A DNA stretch of 28,651 bases from contig JAUCBJ010007395.1 of the NCBI GenBank assembly GCA_032718475.1, positions 1-28,651 on the forward strand, written 5' to 3'. The stretch's first letter is position 1. Each line of letters opens with the position of its first letter. The notes under the pieces were generated by a model. It worked only from the letters and a program-made list of their open reading frames with translations, searched no databases and was not told the DNA's origin. This DNA comes from Nemertoderma westbladi. Lineage: Eukaryota > Xenacoelomorpha > Nemertodermatida > Nemertodermatidae. Below are positions 16,956 to 26,839 of this stretch, piece after piece. The translations under genes were made by a program, and so were the position numbers.

Positions 16956-17778
16956 CTAACTGTCCTTTTTGCTACTCTCTATCCATGATCCAAGGTACTG
17001 GAAGTCGTCGACCTTCCTTAGTTGATTATTATCAATGGTTGTCAAGTTTCCATCGACATTAAAAGTCATGAATTCGGTCTTGGTAGCATTTATATGCAAT
17101 CCAACCTCCTTAACAGCCCTTTCCACTTTATTTAGTAGAAGATGTGCGTGCATCTGCTAGTGTATTAGAGAGCAGGGCGATGTCGATGGCGTTCTTGTAG
17201 TGTGAATCCCATTATCCCATTGTGGCCGTCCTCATTGCGTAATCCAGTACAATTACGAATAGTAATGGCGCCAATGTGTACGCCAGTCAGGATTGAGAAA
17301 AAGTCAGTTTCACCATCTGGTGAGAGTACCTGAGCTACTATATCACAATATAAATAATAATCCAATGACAGCCACAATTACCTCTGGTGTTCCATAAGAT
17401 CTCAGTATTTCCAGGATTTTAACTCTCTATGGATGGATTCGAATGCCTTCTTGAAGTCCACAAATGTCAGGACTGCGGGGAGATTCTTTGACTTAATTCC
17501 TTCAATCAGTCTCCGTAGTGCAAGTATCTGAGCTATTGTTGATCTACTTGGTCGAAATCCGTTTTGGCTCTTACGAAGTAGTTTCTCTATGTGAGGCCTA
17601 ATCCTATATAGAATCATTTTATTGTATATTTTGGCAGCTACCACAAGCAGACAGATCCCACGATAGTTTGTATAACGAGGTCTCCTTTCTTGGGAAGAGG
17701 CTTTAGTTGACTTTTAGTCCAAATTGGTGCTGGCTTTTCACCTTTCAGCATCCGGTTGCAAACACCAATAATGGTCTG
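16956..17778 (-). pseudogene. Broken LINE reverse transcriptase fragment
   Basis: Minus-strand remnant of a non-LTR retrotransposon RT, read in pieces across several frames. From 17778 downward: a piece with KGEKPAPIWTKSQLKPLPKK; NYRGI after a frame change; 17402-17644 with VAAKIYNKMILYRI, NGFRPSRSTIAQ and VLTFVDFKKAFESIHR (RT palm region, first catalytic Asp); 17165-17377 with TDFFSILTGVHIGAI; then ALLSNT where the catalytic F/YxDD would stand, altered to a non-catalytic sequence; and 16956-17153 with GLHINATKTEFM and DFQYLGSWI. At least three frame changes and loss of the FADD-type box show it is dead. No endonuclease or ends are seen. It lies in an intron of the Ly6-like gene in the same orientation. 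Confidence 0.88.
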
Positions 17779-18816
17779 TTATGTTTTTTTTTAAATTAAT
17801 TAAGTTAATTTATTTGGACTATATAGCGGTTTTTTGGATGCTGTTCACGATTATATTACTCAAGTATAACATTCGAGAAATATTTGGTAATTTTGAATGT
17901 GCCCATGGGGTACAAAAAAAGCAAGTAGTGAATTTATGATAAAGAAAAATCACAGCCAAACTTTGATAATCGAAAATCATTACCGGTACCAAATCAACCT
18001 GATGTTATGACATTGGGGGTTTTCTCGGATGCTGATCAGGAATATGACACTCAAAAATGACGTATTATCCAACCAAATTCGATTCTTCCCGTTTGAAATT
18101 TAATGCTACTTGATTTTTTCGTCCCACCAGATAAGTAAAAAAACGAAAGTTGCGTTACGAATTATGTTAATTAATTAATTATTTTTAATGAATGTATCAT
18201 GATGAGCGATCTTGAAAACCAGTATAGCTTCAGAATTACCAAACCAAAGGCTAAATTTGGATCGGTTTGGAATAAAATTAGTGACAAAAAATGGGAATCT
18301 TTCAGATAATATTTTCTTATCGATGAACATAACTTGAATTTTCAATCAAACTTATTCAGATTACCTCATTACACCTCATTAGTTTTTTAATCAATTCGAT
18401 TGACATTTCATATTTCCCGATAATTCCCGGTATTCTTCACATGGGGTTAAACTGCAAAGTGAAATATAACAGCAGAAAGTCAATTTTACTTAATATGGCC
18501 CATAGTTTATTTTCATGTTGGTTGAACCTAAAAATAAAACGGCCATGTAGCCATAACAACCCTAGGTGAATTTAGCAGCATTTCGGACTATTTCCGTTGG
18601 CTCAGTAATGGCCGTAATGTCAATAGAAAACGTATTCTCATCAAAATTCTGATGTTACACTCAGAATAGTAACTCAAGTTGTTGTACACTAGTAGGCCTA
18701 CAATACGAATAGGAAAGGCTGGGATTGGTTGACCGACAACGAAACTTTCAATAGAGTTTGATGTTCTGGAATGCTCTCTAAGTCACACTAACGTCTTCGC
18801 CTATTGCAATACTTAC
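17779..18816. other. Intronic noncoding sequence with a diverged ~190-bp duplication
   Basis: No gene recognised. Two diverged copies of a ~42-bp segment containing GGATGCTG (about 17829-17870 and 18018-18061) suggest an old tandem duplication. A single satellite-like unit lies at 18722-18736 and a TAGGCCTA at 18693-18700. Confidence 0.45.
18722..18736 (+). repeat. Isolated satellite monomer
   Basis: GGATTGGTTGACCGA matches 15 consecutive bases of the GG variant of the 16-bp satellite, 4.7 kb beyond the array. A chance exact 15-mer match in this window is very unlikely. Confidence 0.7.
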
Positions 18817-18968
18817 ATAACAATGTTTGGTGTCAGTAGTTTCAGGTGCGCATTCTTTGGAAATTATTCTTTTTTTAGATATTGCCGTTTACCAATCTTT
18901 CCAACATTAATCCAAATCGCATTTTGTGCAGGTAATAACACCGCCAGTGTAACATTTAATACCCAAGG
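18817..18968 (-). CDS. Ly6/uPAR-like protein, exon 2, with two in-frame stop codons
   Basis: Candidate 152-nt exon. A polypyrimidine acceptor (TTTTTTTTTAG) precedes 18968 and a consensus donor GTAAGT follows 18817. Joined in phase 1 to exon 1, it reads ALGIKCYTGGVITCTKCDLD, a typical Ly6 domain start (IKCY), and ends KECAPETTDTKHCY, which runs in phase 0 into exon 3. In the same frame, between those two parts, are two TAA codons, one directly after DLD and one after CWKDW. Both ends being in one frame argues against a simple frameshift. Explanations: a decayed allele or pseudogene; a short unrecognised intron (a GTGTTA donor and a CCAAAG acceptor would remove the stops and keep the frame, but both are weak); or another exon 2 elsewhere. 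The splice sites and cysteine pattern make the exon itself likely. Confidence 0.58.
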
Positions 18969-19073
18969 CTAAAAAAAAAGTAATTATGAAAAATAGCTAT
19001 ATTTATTATTAAACTCACAACCCTATGTAATTAATTAACAGAGAGTTTTTAGACACGTACAGGTATATCTATC

Positions 19074-21597
19074 ATGGATTGTGAAAACTTAGAACAAATT
19101 GAGGGAGATATGGGTGGCCGCAGGTAATAAATATACCTCCAAAAAAGCCAGTTTCCCGCACACCACCGCGACCCACTATTCGAACTACTAAGGGACCATC
19201 TACGAGAAGTCGTGGAGCAGTTCTCCCACAAGAGAAAGATCAAAAAACACTGCCGAATCGTACCGTCCCTTTTACAATAGACTCAGAGACGCCAGTAGAT
19301 CTTAGCGGAATGTCGAGTGAAGAAGTGGCGAGATCTTGTGCATCTGGCAATCTCTGTCTGAGCTTGGCCCGGGGGAGTCAGGGTAACCATACAGCTATGA
19401 ACCCGGGTCACGCTCCTGATGGTCATAGAGTCTGCTCCGGGGCCAGAAAAGTAAAGACTGCTGTGGATGAAGGAGTAACGACGGACTCTGTTAGGGTCGG
19501 AGGAGTATCGACGGACTCTGCCAGGGTTGGAGGAGTAACGACGGACTCTGCCAGGGTCGGAGAAGTCACAACGGACACTGCCAGGGTCGGAGGAGTCACA
19601 ACGGACACTGCCAGGGTCGGAGGAGTAAAGACTGACTCCGCTAGGGTTGGAGGAGTCACAACGGACTCTGCCACGTTCGTAGGAGTAACGACAAACTCTG
19701 CCAGGGTCTGAGAAGTAAAGACGGACTCCGCTAGGGTCGGATCAGTCACGATGGACTCTGCTAGGGTCGGAGGAGTATCGACGGACTCTGCCAGGGTCGG
19801 AGGAATGACAACGGACTCTGCCAGGGTTGGAGGAGTCACGGCGGACTCTGCCAGTGTCGGAGGAGTAATGACAGACTCTACCACGGTTGTAGGAGTTTCG
19901 ACGGACTATGCCAGGGTCGGAGGAGTCACGACGGACTCTGCCATGGTCGGAGGAGTCACGAAGGACTCTGCCAGGGTTGGAGGAATCACAACAGACTCTG
20001 CCAGGTTCGGAGAAGTAACGACGGTGCTCCGCTAGTGTCGGACGAGTCACGACGTACTCTGCCAGGGTCGAAGGAGTCACGACGGACGACGGACTTAATC
20101 CTGACATCCTGCTAAGGGATCAACTTTTTAATGATGTTAAACTACTCATGTCTCCAGTAAATTGCGCAAGACTACAGTTCCACAGTCGATCAGCAGCAAG
20201 TGAATTTGCTAATGACATTTACGAACTTTATCGCTGTCAAGAGGATGGCATATTTACAGAATCTTGCAAAAAGCGTTTGAAGGTAGATGCCCCGAATATT
20301 CAGATAATACACATTCTATTGAATGTTTGCGACAAGATCTAATCAATACCATTGCAATAGTTCAAACTCGTCTTTGTCAGATGGAAAATAAGTATGATAC
20401 CTTAAAGACCTGCTATGAAATTATCGAAGAGTAGCTTGCACATGAATGCAATTGCTGTCTTCTATTAGAGCATAAGGTAGAATTGACTACTCCTATAACA
20501 CCACAAAATGTAATCACTGGCAACATTGCTACCACAAACCAGCAGGCTGGATCATCAATTGATACACATGCAGACTTATGTCAATCAAATAATGTTTTAC
20601 AAATATACTTAAGATATCATAATGACTCAGATAATTCCCTAACAACAATTGATTCAACAAACTGTTCCTCAGATCCTGAGAATCTAGAAACATCTGGAGA
20701 TGACAACGTAGACTGGACAAATATTGGCGAACAAAGGAAATCCAGAATCAGGCAGGGAGAGCCTATAGTTACAAATATATCTGTGGTTCCTATGAAGCCT
20801 AGTAAGCAATATAATAGGTTTTCCATTTTAGAGTCCCCCACCTATAGTAAAAGTGCTCCTGATCATTCATCAACATCAGCCCAAACTTCAAATAATGTTA
20901 TGACACCAAACACTAATCAAAACATCACAAATAACAACCCAACCTCAAATCAAGGGAAAACAAACCTATTCTGTGTAGAACCAGGAAGAAACAGGAAAGC
21001 GCTGTAATTTTTGTCAATGGACTACATGCATCAAATACAGAGGCTGACATGAATAATTATTTACTAGAACGAAGTGTAACTCCACGTAAAACTTCCGGCA
21101 AAGTTTATAACAAGATAAAGAACTTCAAGATAATTGTAGATGAACACTCTCTATCAACTGTTCTCACTAAATCCTTCTGGCCCGAGGGTATAGAATGTAC
21201 CGAGTGGTATGAAAGACAAAATATTTTCCACTTATCTGGAGGCATTGACCAGTATAGGAGAAAGACTCTTTCCAACCCATTTGCCTTATACAACTATACC
21301 CACCCAGAAGGCGCAGCCCCTGTTGAGCAAAGTCAAATTTACCCTTATAACTCTAACTCCCAGCAACAACCAACACAAACCAAAATTAATGACAGAAAGA
21401 GGGATCGTGTAGAATCATATGGAGACAATTATCCAAAGGAATACCGACTTCAACATAAGCGGGATGAGAGACTACTTAATGAAAGGCATCCTTTCACAAA
21501 ACTCCATCATAGTGCACAGACCTACCCCCATGCCAGGACCCAAAAACATAAACCTCAACAACACATAAACTACAGACATCAACAACACCGCCTGTGA
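19074..21597 (+). pseudogene. LINE ORF1-like gene, broken by frame changes
   Basis: ATG at 19074 starts MDCENLEQIEGDMGGRR and meets TAA; one frame over, the sequence goes on as IPPKKPVSRTPPRP into the frame holding ATG 19310. This leads into a 30-bp repeat encoding GVTTDSARVG-like decapeptides, interrupted near 19709 and 20028. After it come LLRDQLFNDVKLLMSPV, a coiled-coil-like part (DLINTIAIVQTRLCQMENKY), a Ser/Thr/Asn-rich stretch (20483-21007), and 21049-21597 with FKIIVDEHSLSTVL and FWPEGIECTEWY. The FWPEG element resembles the C-terminal nucleic-acid-binding part of ORF1 proteins in CR1/L2-like LINEs. The tail is rich in His, Gln and basic residues. Several stops (for example 20341, 20433, 21007) show it is not translated as one protein. 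Family assignment is from memory of motif style. Confidence 0.7.
19472..20090 (+). repeat. 30-bp minisatellite within LINE ORF1 (~21 units)
   Basis: Tandem 30-bp units that begin GGAGTAACGACGGACTCTG and continue CCAGGGTC. The period is a multiple of three, so it encodes a repeated decapeptide (GVTTDSARVG and variants) on the plus strand and PTLAESVVTP-like repeats on the other. Variation between units is mostly at a few sites (T/S/M/A at the third residue). Confidence 0.95.
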
Positions 21598-21626
21598 CAG
21601 GAGCCCAAAGGCACTCCCCCTCCCAT

Positions 21627-21776
21627 ATGGCAGGGTCAAGCTCTATTGCGACTAACAACACTATCTTTCGTTGCGTGTCTTGGAACTATTCACAGGATTT
21701 TTATAAAATGTCCAAACTTCAGTTTGCAACTGAGTCTACGAGTAAAGCTTCAGTCAAACTCTCGTTCAAACCATAA
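21627..21776 (+). pseudogene. LINE ORF2 N-terminal fragment (endonuclease start)
   Basis: ATG at 21627 begins MAGSSSIATNNTIFRCVSWN. FRCVSWN matches the first strand of APE-type LINE endonucleases (usually followed by NVxGL). The similarity ends after about 25 residues and the frame stops at 21776. A further piece in another frame (to 21891, and on past a TAA with SHITEEQAKFINDCYSIN) may be more ORF2 remnant. Nonfunctional. Confidence 0.6.
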
Positions 21777-22287
21777 GTACATGGGCCTCAGCAGTACTTT
21801 CAAGGATGCAGCCCTAGAACATGGCCTCCTATCCCTATCTTCTCTGCTCAACTACCGCTACCACAAAGGAAACTTGAAGAAGCGCCTGTAACCTCTAAAA
21901 CCAAGTCATATAACTGAAGAACAGGCTAAATTCATAAATGACTGTTACAGCATCAATTGCAGCTTTTCAATGAAGCACCAGCGCCTACTGTATTTCTTCG
22001 GAATTTGAATCAAAACTGTTGCACACCCACACGTTATACCAATTGTTAACGACACTTGCGTTAACTTGGTGCGCACTACTACTTGAATGGCACCTGAAGA
22101 CGGGAGGGGGGCTCGTTTGGGGTTAAGACATGATTTGTAATTGCATCATTTTTAAATACATAATATCTACGATTTTAACCTTTACTTAGATCAACTTTAT
22201 GTCTGTTTTTATTCGTGCAGTGCACTTTTTACTTTATAATTAACTATGTCAATTTTATTTGATTATAAACAATGAATGAATGAACTG

Positions 22288-23213
22288 TATATCACGGTCT
22301 GGGACAAAGCGATAATCGGTTGATCATGATCTGATAAATTTTTGAGCTACTTATTGTATGTATTTTTCAGGTTTGGGAAAACGAAGACCCCCCCCCCTCC
22401 CCCCACCAACACACACCCGTGCCAGAATTTGTTCCGTAATTTGGTGTACTGCATATGGTGTACTATTAAATATAATTAAATAGCCTCGCGCAGGTGCAAA
22501 ACCATTCATCTTTCGAAAGCTCATAACTCAGCTATTTGATGACGAAATTAAGATTGTGATACATATTTGGTATCCTTGCATGGCACGCTTTCTAACAATA
22601 CCAACAAATCATTATAAGGTAAACCCTATTAAACCCACGGGGGGGGGGGGGGGGGGGGGGGTCAATAGGACCCGCCCCCCCCCCCCCCCCTTGGATTTTT
22701 TGTTATAACTCTAAAACAAACGTAGTTGGGAATCTGAAATTTTATGACTTTTCCTAAAAAATCTATTGTCTTCCTAATAGTAAAAACGGTTTTAAAAATA
22801 ATTGGAAGTTTTCGAGTTATAGCACCATTTTTTAGCCCTACTTTTGGCACTGTTTGAGACGTTTTTTGAAAATTACATTTCATGAAATATTCAATTCAAT
22901 TCATCTTTGTATGTTTGACACGAAATATATAAAAATATATCACGGTTCACTTGCACCAACCCAACAAACTACCTACCATAATTTTTTACACCATAATATA
23001 CACCACCTACCAACATTATATTTAATAGCGGTAGCCAAAAGCTTACTTTACAAACACGTTTAATACATAATACTGTGTGTTCTTAATGGGAGGGATTTTT
23101 ATGTGAAGTCCAGATAGCCACCTACGCCACAGGGGAGAGATAAAAGTTACATCAGAGTTAATAATATTATTGACTATTAAGTTTTTACTAGCAGGCAACC
23201 GAACAATTATACT
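22288..23213. other. Intronic noncoding sequence with G/C homopolymers
   Basis: No gene recognised. Contains C-rich tracts near 22387-22401 and the G23/C16 inverted pair at 22639-22690. The rest is AT-rich. Confidence 0.5.
22639..22690. repeat. G23 and C16 inverted homopolymer pair
   Basis: A run of 23 G (22639-22661), a 13-nt spacer (TCAATAGGACCCG), then 16 C (22675-22690). The two runs are complementary and could form a pure G:C hairpin of up to 16 bp, or a quadruplex/i-motif pair. Confidence 0.9.
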
Positions 23214-23713
23214 CAGGGGCGCCGGAAGCAAATTTGTGCGATGGGAGAAGCTGATAAAAAAAGGGCACTGTTTATAATACGATAACATAATTAAAAAAAA
23301 AGTTACACAAAATTCAATTGGGATGTATTTAAAAATACTTATTAATTAACAAGTTTGCATTGTAAACATTTAAATATGTTGTTGTGTGTAAATATGTATT
23401 GTTGTAAATATGTTGTAAACATGTTAGAACAAGTGTTAGTTATCAATTTTGATAAATATTTTGGTTATAGAACACGTTTTTTTTCTAGAACATTTTATGG
23501 AAAAAATACCTTACTGTCAGAAGGTCAAATAATTGTTCTAGAAAAAAAACCTCATGATAAAAGCCTTTTTATAAGAAAAAATTTGGTCAAACTACATGGG
23601 TACCCAGGGTATAGTAATGCCGGTATTTCTCTATGGAAGAAGCTTCGATGGACGATATTGATGCTGAACTAGGCCCAGATAAAAGGGAGAGAAGACTTAC
23701 AATAAAACTACGT

Positions 23714-23803
23714 AAGTGGTGGCAAAAAGTAACATTTTTTTTCTTGCTTTCTTATTTGTCTCGCCACGCTCGATAAAAAAAGCCTACTTTTTTGCCACTA
23801 CTT
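23714..23803. repeat. Imperfect foldback inside the hAT-like element
   Basis: AAGTGGTGGCAAAAAGTA (23714-23731) is answered by TACTTTTTTGCCACTACTT (23785-23803), differing by one substitution and one inserted T. It gives a stem-loop of about 90 nt. Confidence 0.75.
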
Positions 23804-23867
23804 AAATAGTTATTGTAACACTATATTGCTCCATCTTTTATTAAAGAATTAGACAACAAAAATGTTC

Positions 23868-24011
23868 CAATTTAAGAATAAAATTACGTAGGCCTATTAC
23901 ATAGGAAACAAAGTAGAATATTTTTTTTCAATATTCTCTCGACCCTGTATTAACCTCGCTAACGCTCGGTAAATAAAATGCCTCAACATAAAACATTTTA
24001 TTCTTAAATTG
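23868..24011. repeat. MITE-like foldback, 17-bp perfect inverted ends
   Basis: CAATTTAAGAATAAAAT (23868-23884) and its exact reverse complement (23995-24011) bound 144 bp. This could be a small MITE nested in the hAT-like element or part of that element's own structure. No clear target duplication seen. Confidence 0.7.
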
Positions 24012-24651
24012 TTACGTTTTCGCTTGAATATACCGCAAAATCGGGAGAAAATGTTTCACCTTTATTCCCTAGGATCCAATACGAACTCAATATCCAATAT
24101 TGGTTTATGTAGTTAAGCGGCTCTTTAGTTACGTAATAAATATTCGAGAACACTAAATTAATTATTTTAAAATTGAGTAAGGCAACATCTTGTGTTGAAG
24201 AGTACGCCGAAGGAGGAAAGGGTTGCCAAGTGGTCAATTAGTCTCCCCTTGCTTCCATTGTCCTAGTCACAAGGCCATATTTACAGACTATGCTGTGGTA
24301 GAGATAGGATGGCTTTCTATGAATTTGATTTTATATCATACACGGGAGAGGACTGGGCCGAGGTGGGTGGGGGGCATTATTGGTAATATGGCTTAGGGTA
24401 GGGCTACGACATTTAGATTGAGTCTTCATATATTTAGCTAAAGTTAACCTTCCTTTGGCCACCAGTGAATCCTATCTGGTCTGGCCGCTAATGTAACTTT
24501 AACATTTTTGCAACGATTATACATATATTAATTAATAGTGAGATAGTGTGGGCCGTTTCCGTTGTGAGTTAATTCTGGAGGGGAACATTGCCGCCCCCCT
24601 GTTATACGGGCTGGGAGGGGGGCAACTGCCCCCGTGCTTCCGGCGCCCCTT

Positions 24652-24830
24652 ATAATACTGTACATTAAATTCACACTGCTGCATAATTATCCGCAATAAT
24701 CTTCAAGGCCAGTGACCTTCAAGAGGGGTAACAATCTCGTCGCTAGAGAAACATTTGGAGATAACAGTAACACAGGACTTCGGCTTACGTACAGTAGGCC
24801 GAGTCTAATTAATAATTAAAATTAACTTAC
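24652..24830. other. Intronic sequence next to exon 1
   Basis: Begins with the right target duplication of the hAT-like element (24652-24659). No other feature recognised. Confidence 0.4.
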
Positions 24831-24873
24831 CACTGTTGATGAGGCCGATCAAGATGATAGCAAGGAGAAGCAT
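24831..24873 (-). CDS. Ly6/uPAR-like GPI-anchored protein, exon 1 (signal peptide)
   Basis: ATG at 24873 (minus) begins MLLLAIILIGLINS, a hydrophobic signal-peptide core, and runs 43 nt to a consensus donor (GTAAGT), leaving phase 1. The next exon restores the frame with an Ala codon and then LGIKCY, where the mature LU domain should begin. A short signal-peptide exon ending in phase 1 is the standard first coding exon of Ly6/uPAR genes. The whole model (43 + 152 + 228 + 249 nt) is 224 codons with the stop. Upstream, a CTAACAG could be an acceptor for an untranslated exon, but a TATA box ahead makes a direct start possible. Confidence 0.68.
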
Positions 24874-25010
24874 TGCGGTGAATTTGTTCGTCTGTTAGTT
24901 GAAGGAAAAATTTAATGAAGTGAATTTGTTTGAATTAAATTTAAATAATGAACCCTAATGTGGTAAATAATTGTTTTCATGCCGGGTATGTTTTGTTAGT
25001 GAAAGTTCGA

Positions 25011-25115
25011 CCTTTATACCAATCACCTTAACGACCAAGTTGTTTCGTTTTCGCACACATGACGACTATCAGAATGCTGAGTTAAGATTTAGGTGTGTTG
25101 ACCTCGGCCTATTGG
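25011..25115 (-). promoter_or_regulatory. Candidate promoter of the Ly6-like gene (TATA and CCAAT)
   Basis: On the minus strand a TATA box (GGTATAAAGG, 25011-25020) lies about 140 nt before the ATG. A CCAAT box (25111-25115) lies about 95 nt further upstream. Both are at common distances for an animal promoter. Support is by motif and spacing only. Confidence 0.4.
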
Positions 25116-25163
25116 TTGGATGGGTTCCTCTCACGTTCAAATAAGCCTAATACTGCAATAATG

Positions 25164-25344
25164 ACTATAGTAATAATTATTTTACGTCAATAACTTTGTG
25201 CCAACATTATAATTGGATTGTTAGAGAAGAAGTATTCATTATTATTATTATGCACTCATCAACAACCTTTTGATGTACCTATAATAATGGTGGCCTATAG
25301 TAATAAATAATTATATCAATTACATTGTGCCAACATTTTAAATG
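25164..25344 (+). repeat. Diverged direct repeat, ~50 bp, offset 130 bp
   Basis: Both copies contain CTATAGTAATAA and TTGTGCCAACATT (25164-25214, 25294-25344) with intervening changes. Probably an old tandem duplication or two copies of one repeat. Confidence 0.65.
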
Positions 25345-26567
25345 TAGGGGGCCCATTAGTTTGAGTTAAAAACATTATCTCATCGCAACGATTTTGGAAA
25401 TTTCTTCTGCGACATTCGCGAATTTATTGAGCAAAATTCCGCCAATTTTGCGATTAAATGAAGCATTTCGATAGGAGTGGAACCTGTGACTGCTCTACGG
25501 ACACGGACAACCCGTGATGGGCTCTAATATTCCGAAGATACCAGGTCTCACCACAACAGTGAAGACATGTAAAAAAATGTTTTAAACCACCGCGTTTTGT
25601 AACAAGAGACAGTAAATAAATTTAATAAACATATTTATATTTTAATTTTGACAGACAAAATGATAAAATAAACATATTTAACATAGCATTTATTTAATGT
25701 TGGGTTCGAAGTACTGCGATACCTAAAAAGTATTTTTTTTGTATTGATAGTTCAAGTATTGATAGTTTTTCTGTCTGACCAGCGACCTGTCAGTCAATGT
25801 AATAGGAATACATACTGCTGATTTCATGTCAGTTTTCATATGTGACGTCACCTACATTGTCTGTTTATCTGTTCAGCTGTCGGTTATATTTTGACGGACT
25901 GACAGAAGCAATTCAGACAGACATGACACAGTTTAATGAGAAAACTGACTGAGAAATGAAATCACCGAACCGGAAAACCCTGGTAACAAAATTCTCAGCG
26001 GGTTGTGTGCATTCCAACATTTCAATGGAGACAATTTAATTACTCTTACCGCAAATTTTAAATTTCATAATACAAAGTCTTATATATCCAAAATTGAACG
26101 AATTCGTGTAAAATTTGGTATTAATGGTGACTGGGTGATGCTTAACACCTCCTATGACCACTTTTTATTTTCTTTGTTGTAGCTGAAAATCTGAAATATT
26201 TACCAGATTAACACAAATGTGTCAATATTTGATCAAAATTGGAAAAATCTGTCAAAAATGTTGCAAAAAATAAGTTTTTTTTAATTATTTTTAAACATGA
26301 GCATTTATCAAAATTCTGGTCATAGGGTCGATTTAGCATGCCATTCTGCACAAATTTTGAGCACATGACCATCCCTCTAATAGCCTTTGCTATTGAAATT
26401 TTTAATGCATAAATTATGTTAATAAAGGCAAAAAAATTTAAAGATTCGAAAAATTTTTTGAATTTTTTTATCCACCTATTGTATACATGTGTACCAAATA
26501 TCAATAAATCAGGGTAAAATGGAGTCTCATTAATAAGGGAACTAAAATCTTTAGTTAATTAGTCACA

Positions 26568-26583
26568 CCCCCCCCCCCCCCCC
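26568..26583 (+). repeat. Poly-C tract (16 C)
   Basis: Run of 16 C about 260 bp beyond the 3' end of VPS45. Confidence 0.9.
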
Positions 26584-26839
26584 ACACCTTAAAATAACAA
26601 TTCTGAAGAAATGCTGATTGACGATACAGTGTACACCAGTATGAGTATAGAGTACAGGATTACAGGAAAACATTAAGGTAAAAATCCGAATTTTTTTGAA
26701 AGTAAATTGGTCTTCGCTTCACGTGTAGCCATTTATTTGTAGGAAAGAAAGTCCAACTAGTCGTCGGCTATAAATCAGTTAAAAGAGCAAATTCTGTGAA
26801 TAATAATCGTTTAATAAATAATAATAGTGACACAAATAA

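Larger units (their letters stand above)
19074..22287 (+). mobile_element. Internally deleted LINE (ORF1, start of ORF2, 3' end)
   Basis: Plus-strand non-LTR element. It contains ORF1 (19074-21597, broken), the first ~50 codons of ORF2 (21627-21776) with an endonuclease-like start, a short remnant, and an untranslated 3' part ending in AATGAATGAATGAAC (22271-22285), a short 3' repeat like those ending CR1/L2-type elements. Most of the endonuclease and all of RT are gone. A 5' start somewhat upstream of 19074 is possible. It lies antisense in the first intron of the Ly6-like gene. Confidence 0.75.
23214..24651. mobile_element. Non-autonomous hAT-like DNA transposon
   Basis: Left end CAGGGGCGCCGGAAGCA (23214-23230) is the inverse of the right end TGCTTCCGGCGCCCCTT (24635-24651), with only the outermost base differing. 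The 8 bp outside are ATTATACT (23206-23213) and ATAATACT (24652-24659), agreeing at 7 of 8. CAGGG-type ends with 8-bp target duplications are the hallmark of the hAT superfamily. No transposase is visible in the 1.4 kb inside, so it would need one in trans. Internally there are two smaller foldbacks (23714-23803 and 23868-24011). It lies in the first intron of the Ly6-like gene. Confidence 0.85.
25116..26839. other. Intergenic region between VPS45 and the Ly6-like gene
   Basis: AT-rich, with no gene seen. Contains a diverged ~50-bp direct repeat (25164-25214 and 25294-25344), a poly-C tract (26568-26583), and, just below the VPS45 stop, a minus-strand ATTAAA near 26810 that may act as its polyadenylation signal. 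Confidence 0.5.

Noticed and set aside
19423-20107. Minus-strand repeat proteins (PTLAESVVTP type)
   Set aside because: Antisense reading of the 30-bp minisatellite; the plus strand continues into LINE ORF1 sequence on both sides, the minus strand does not.
22662-22883. 73-codon minus-strand frame ending in poly-Gly
   Set aside because: Runs into the poly-C tract; AT-rich with no recognised motif.
23355-23672. 105-codon frame inside the hAT-like element as a transposase
   Set aside because: No ATG at its start, no hAT dimerisation or catalytic motif, and AT-rich composition.
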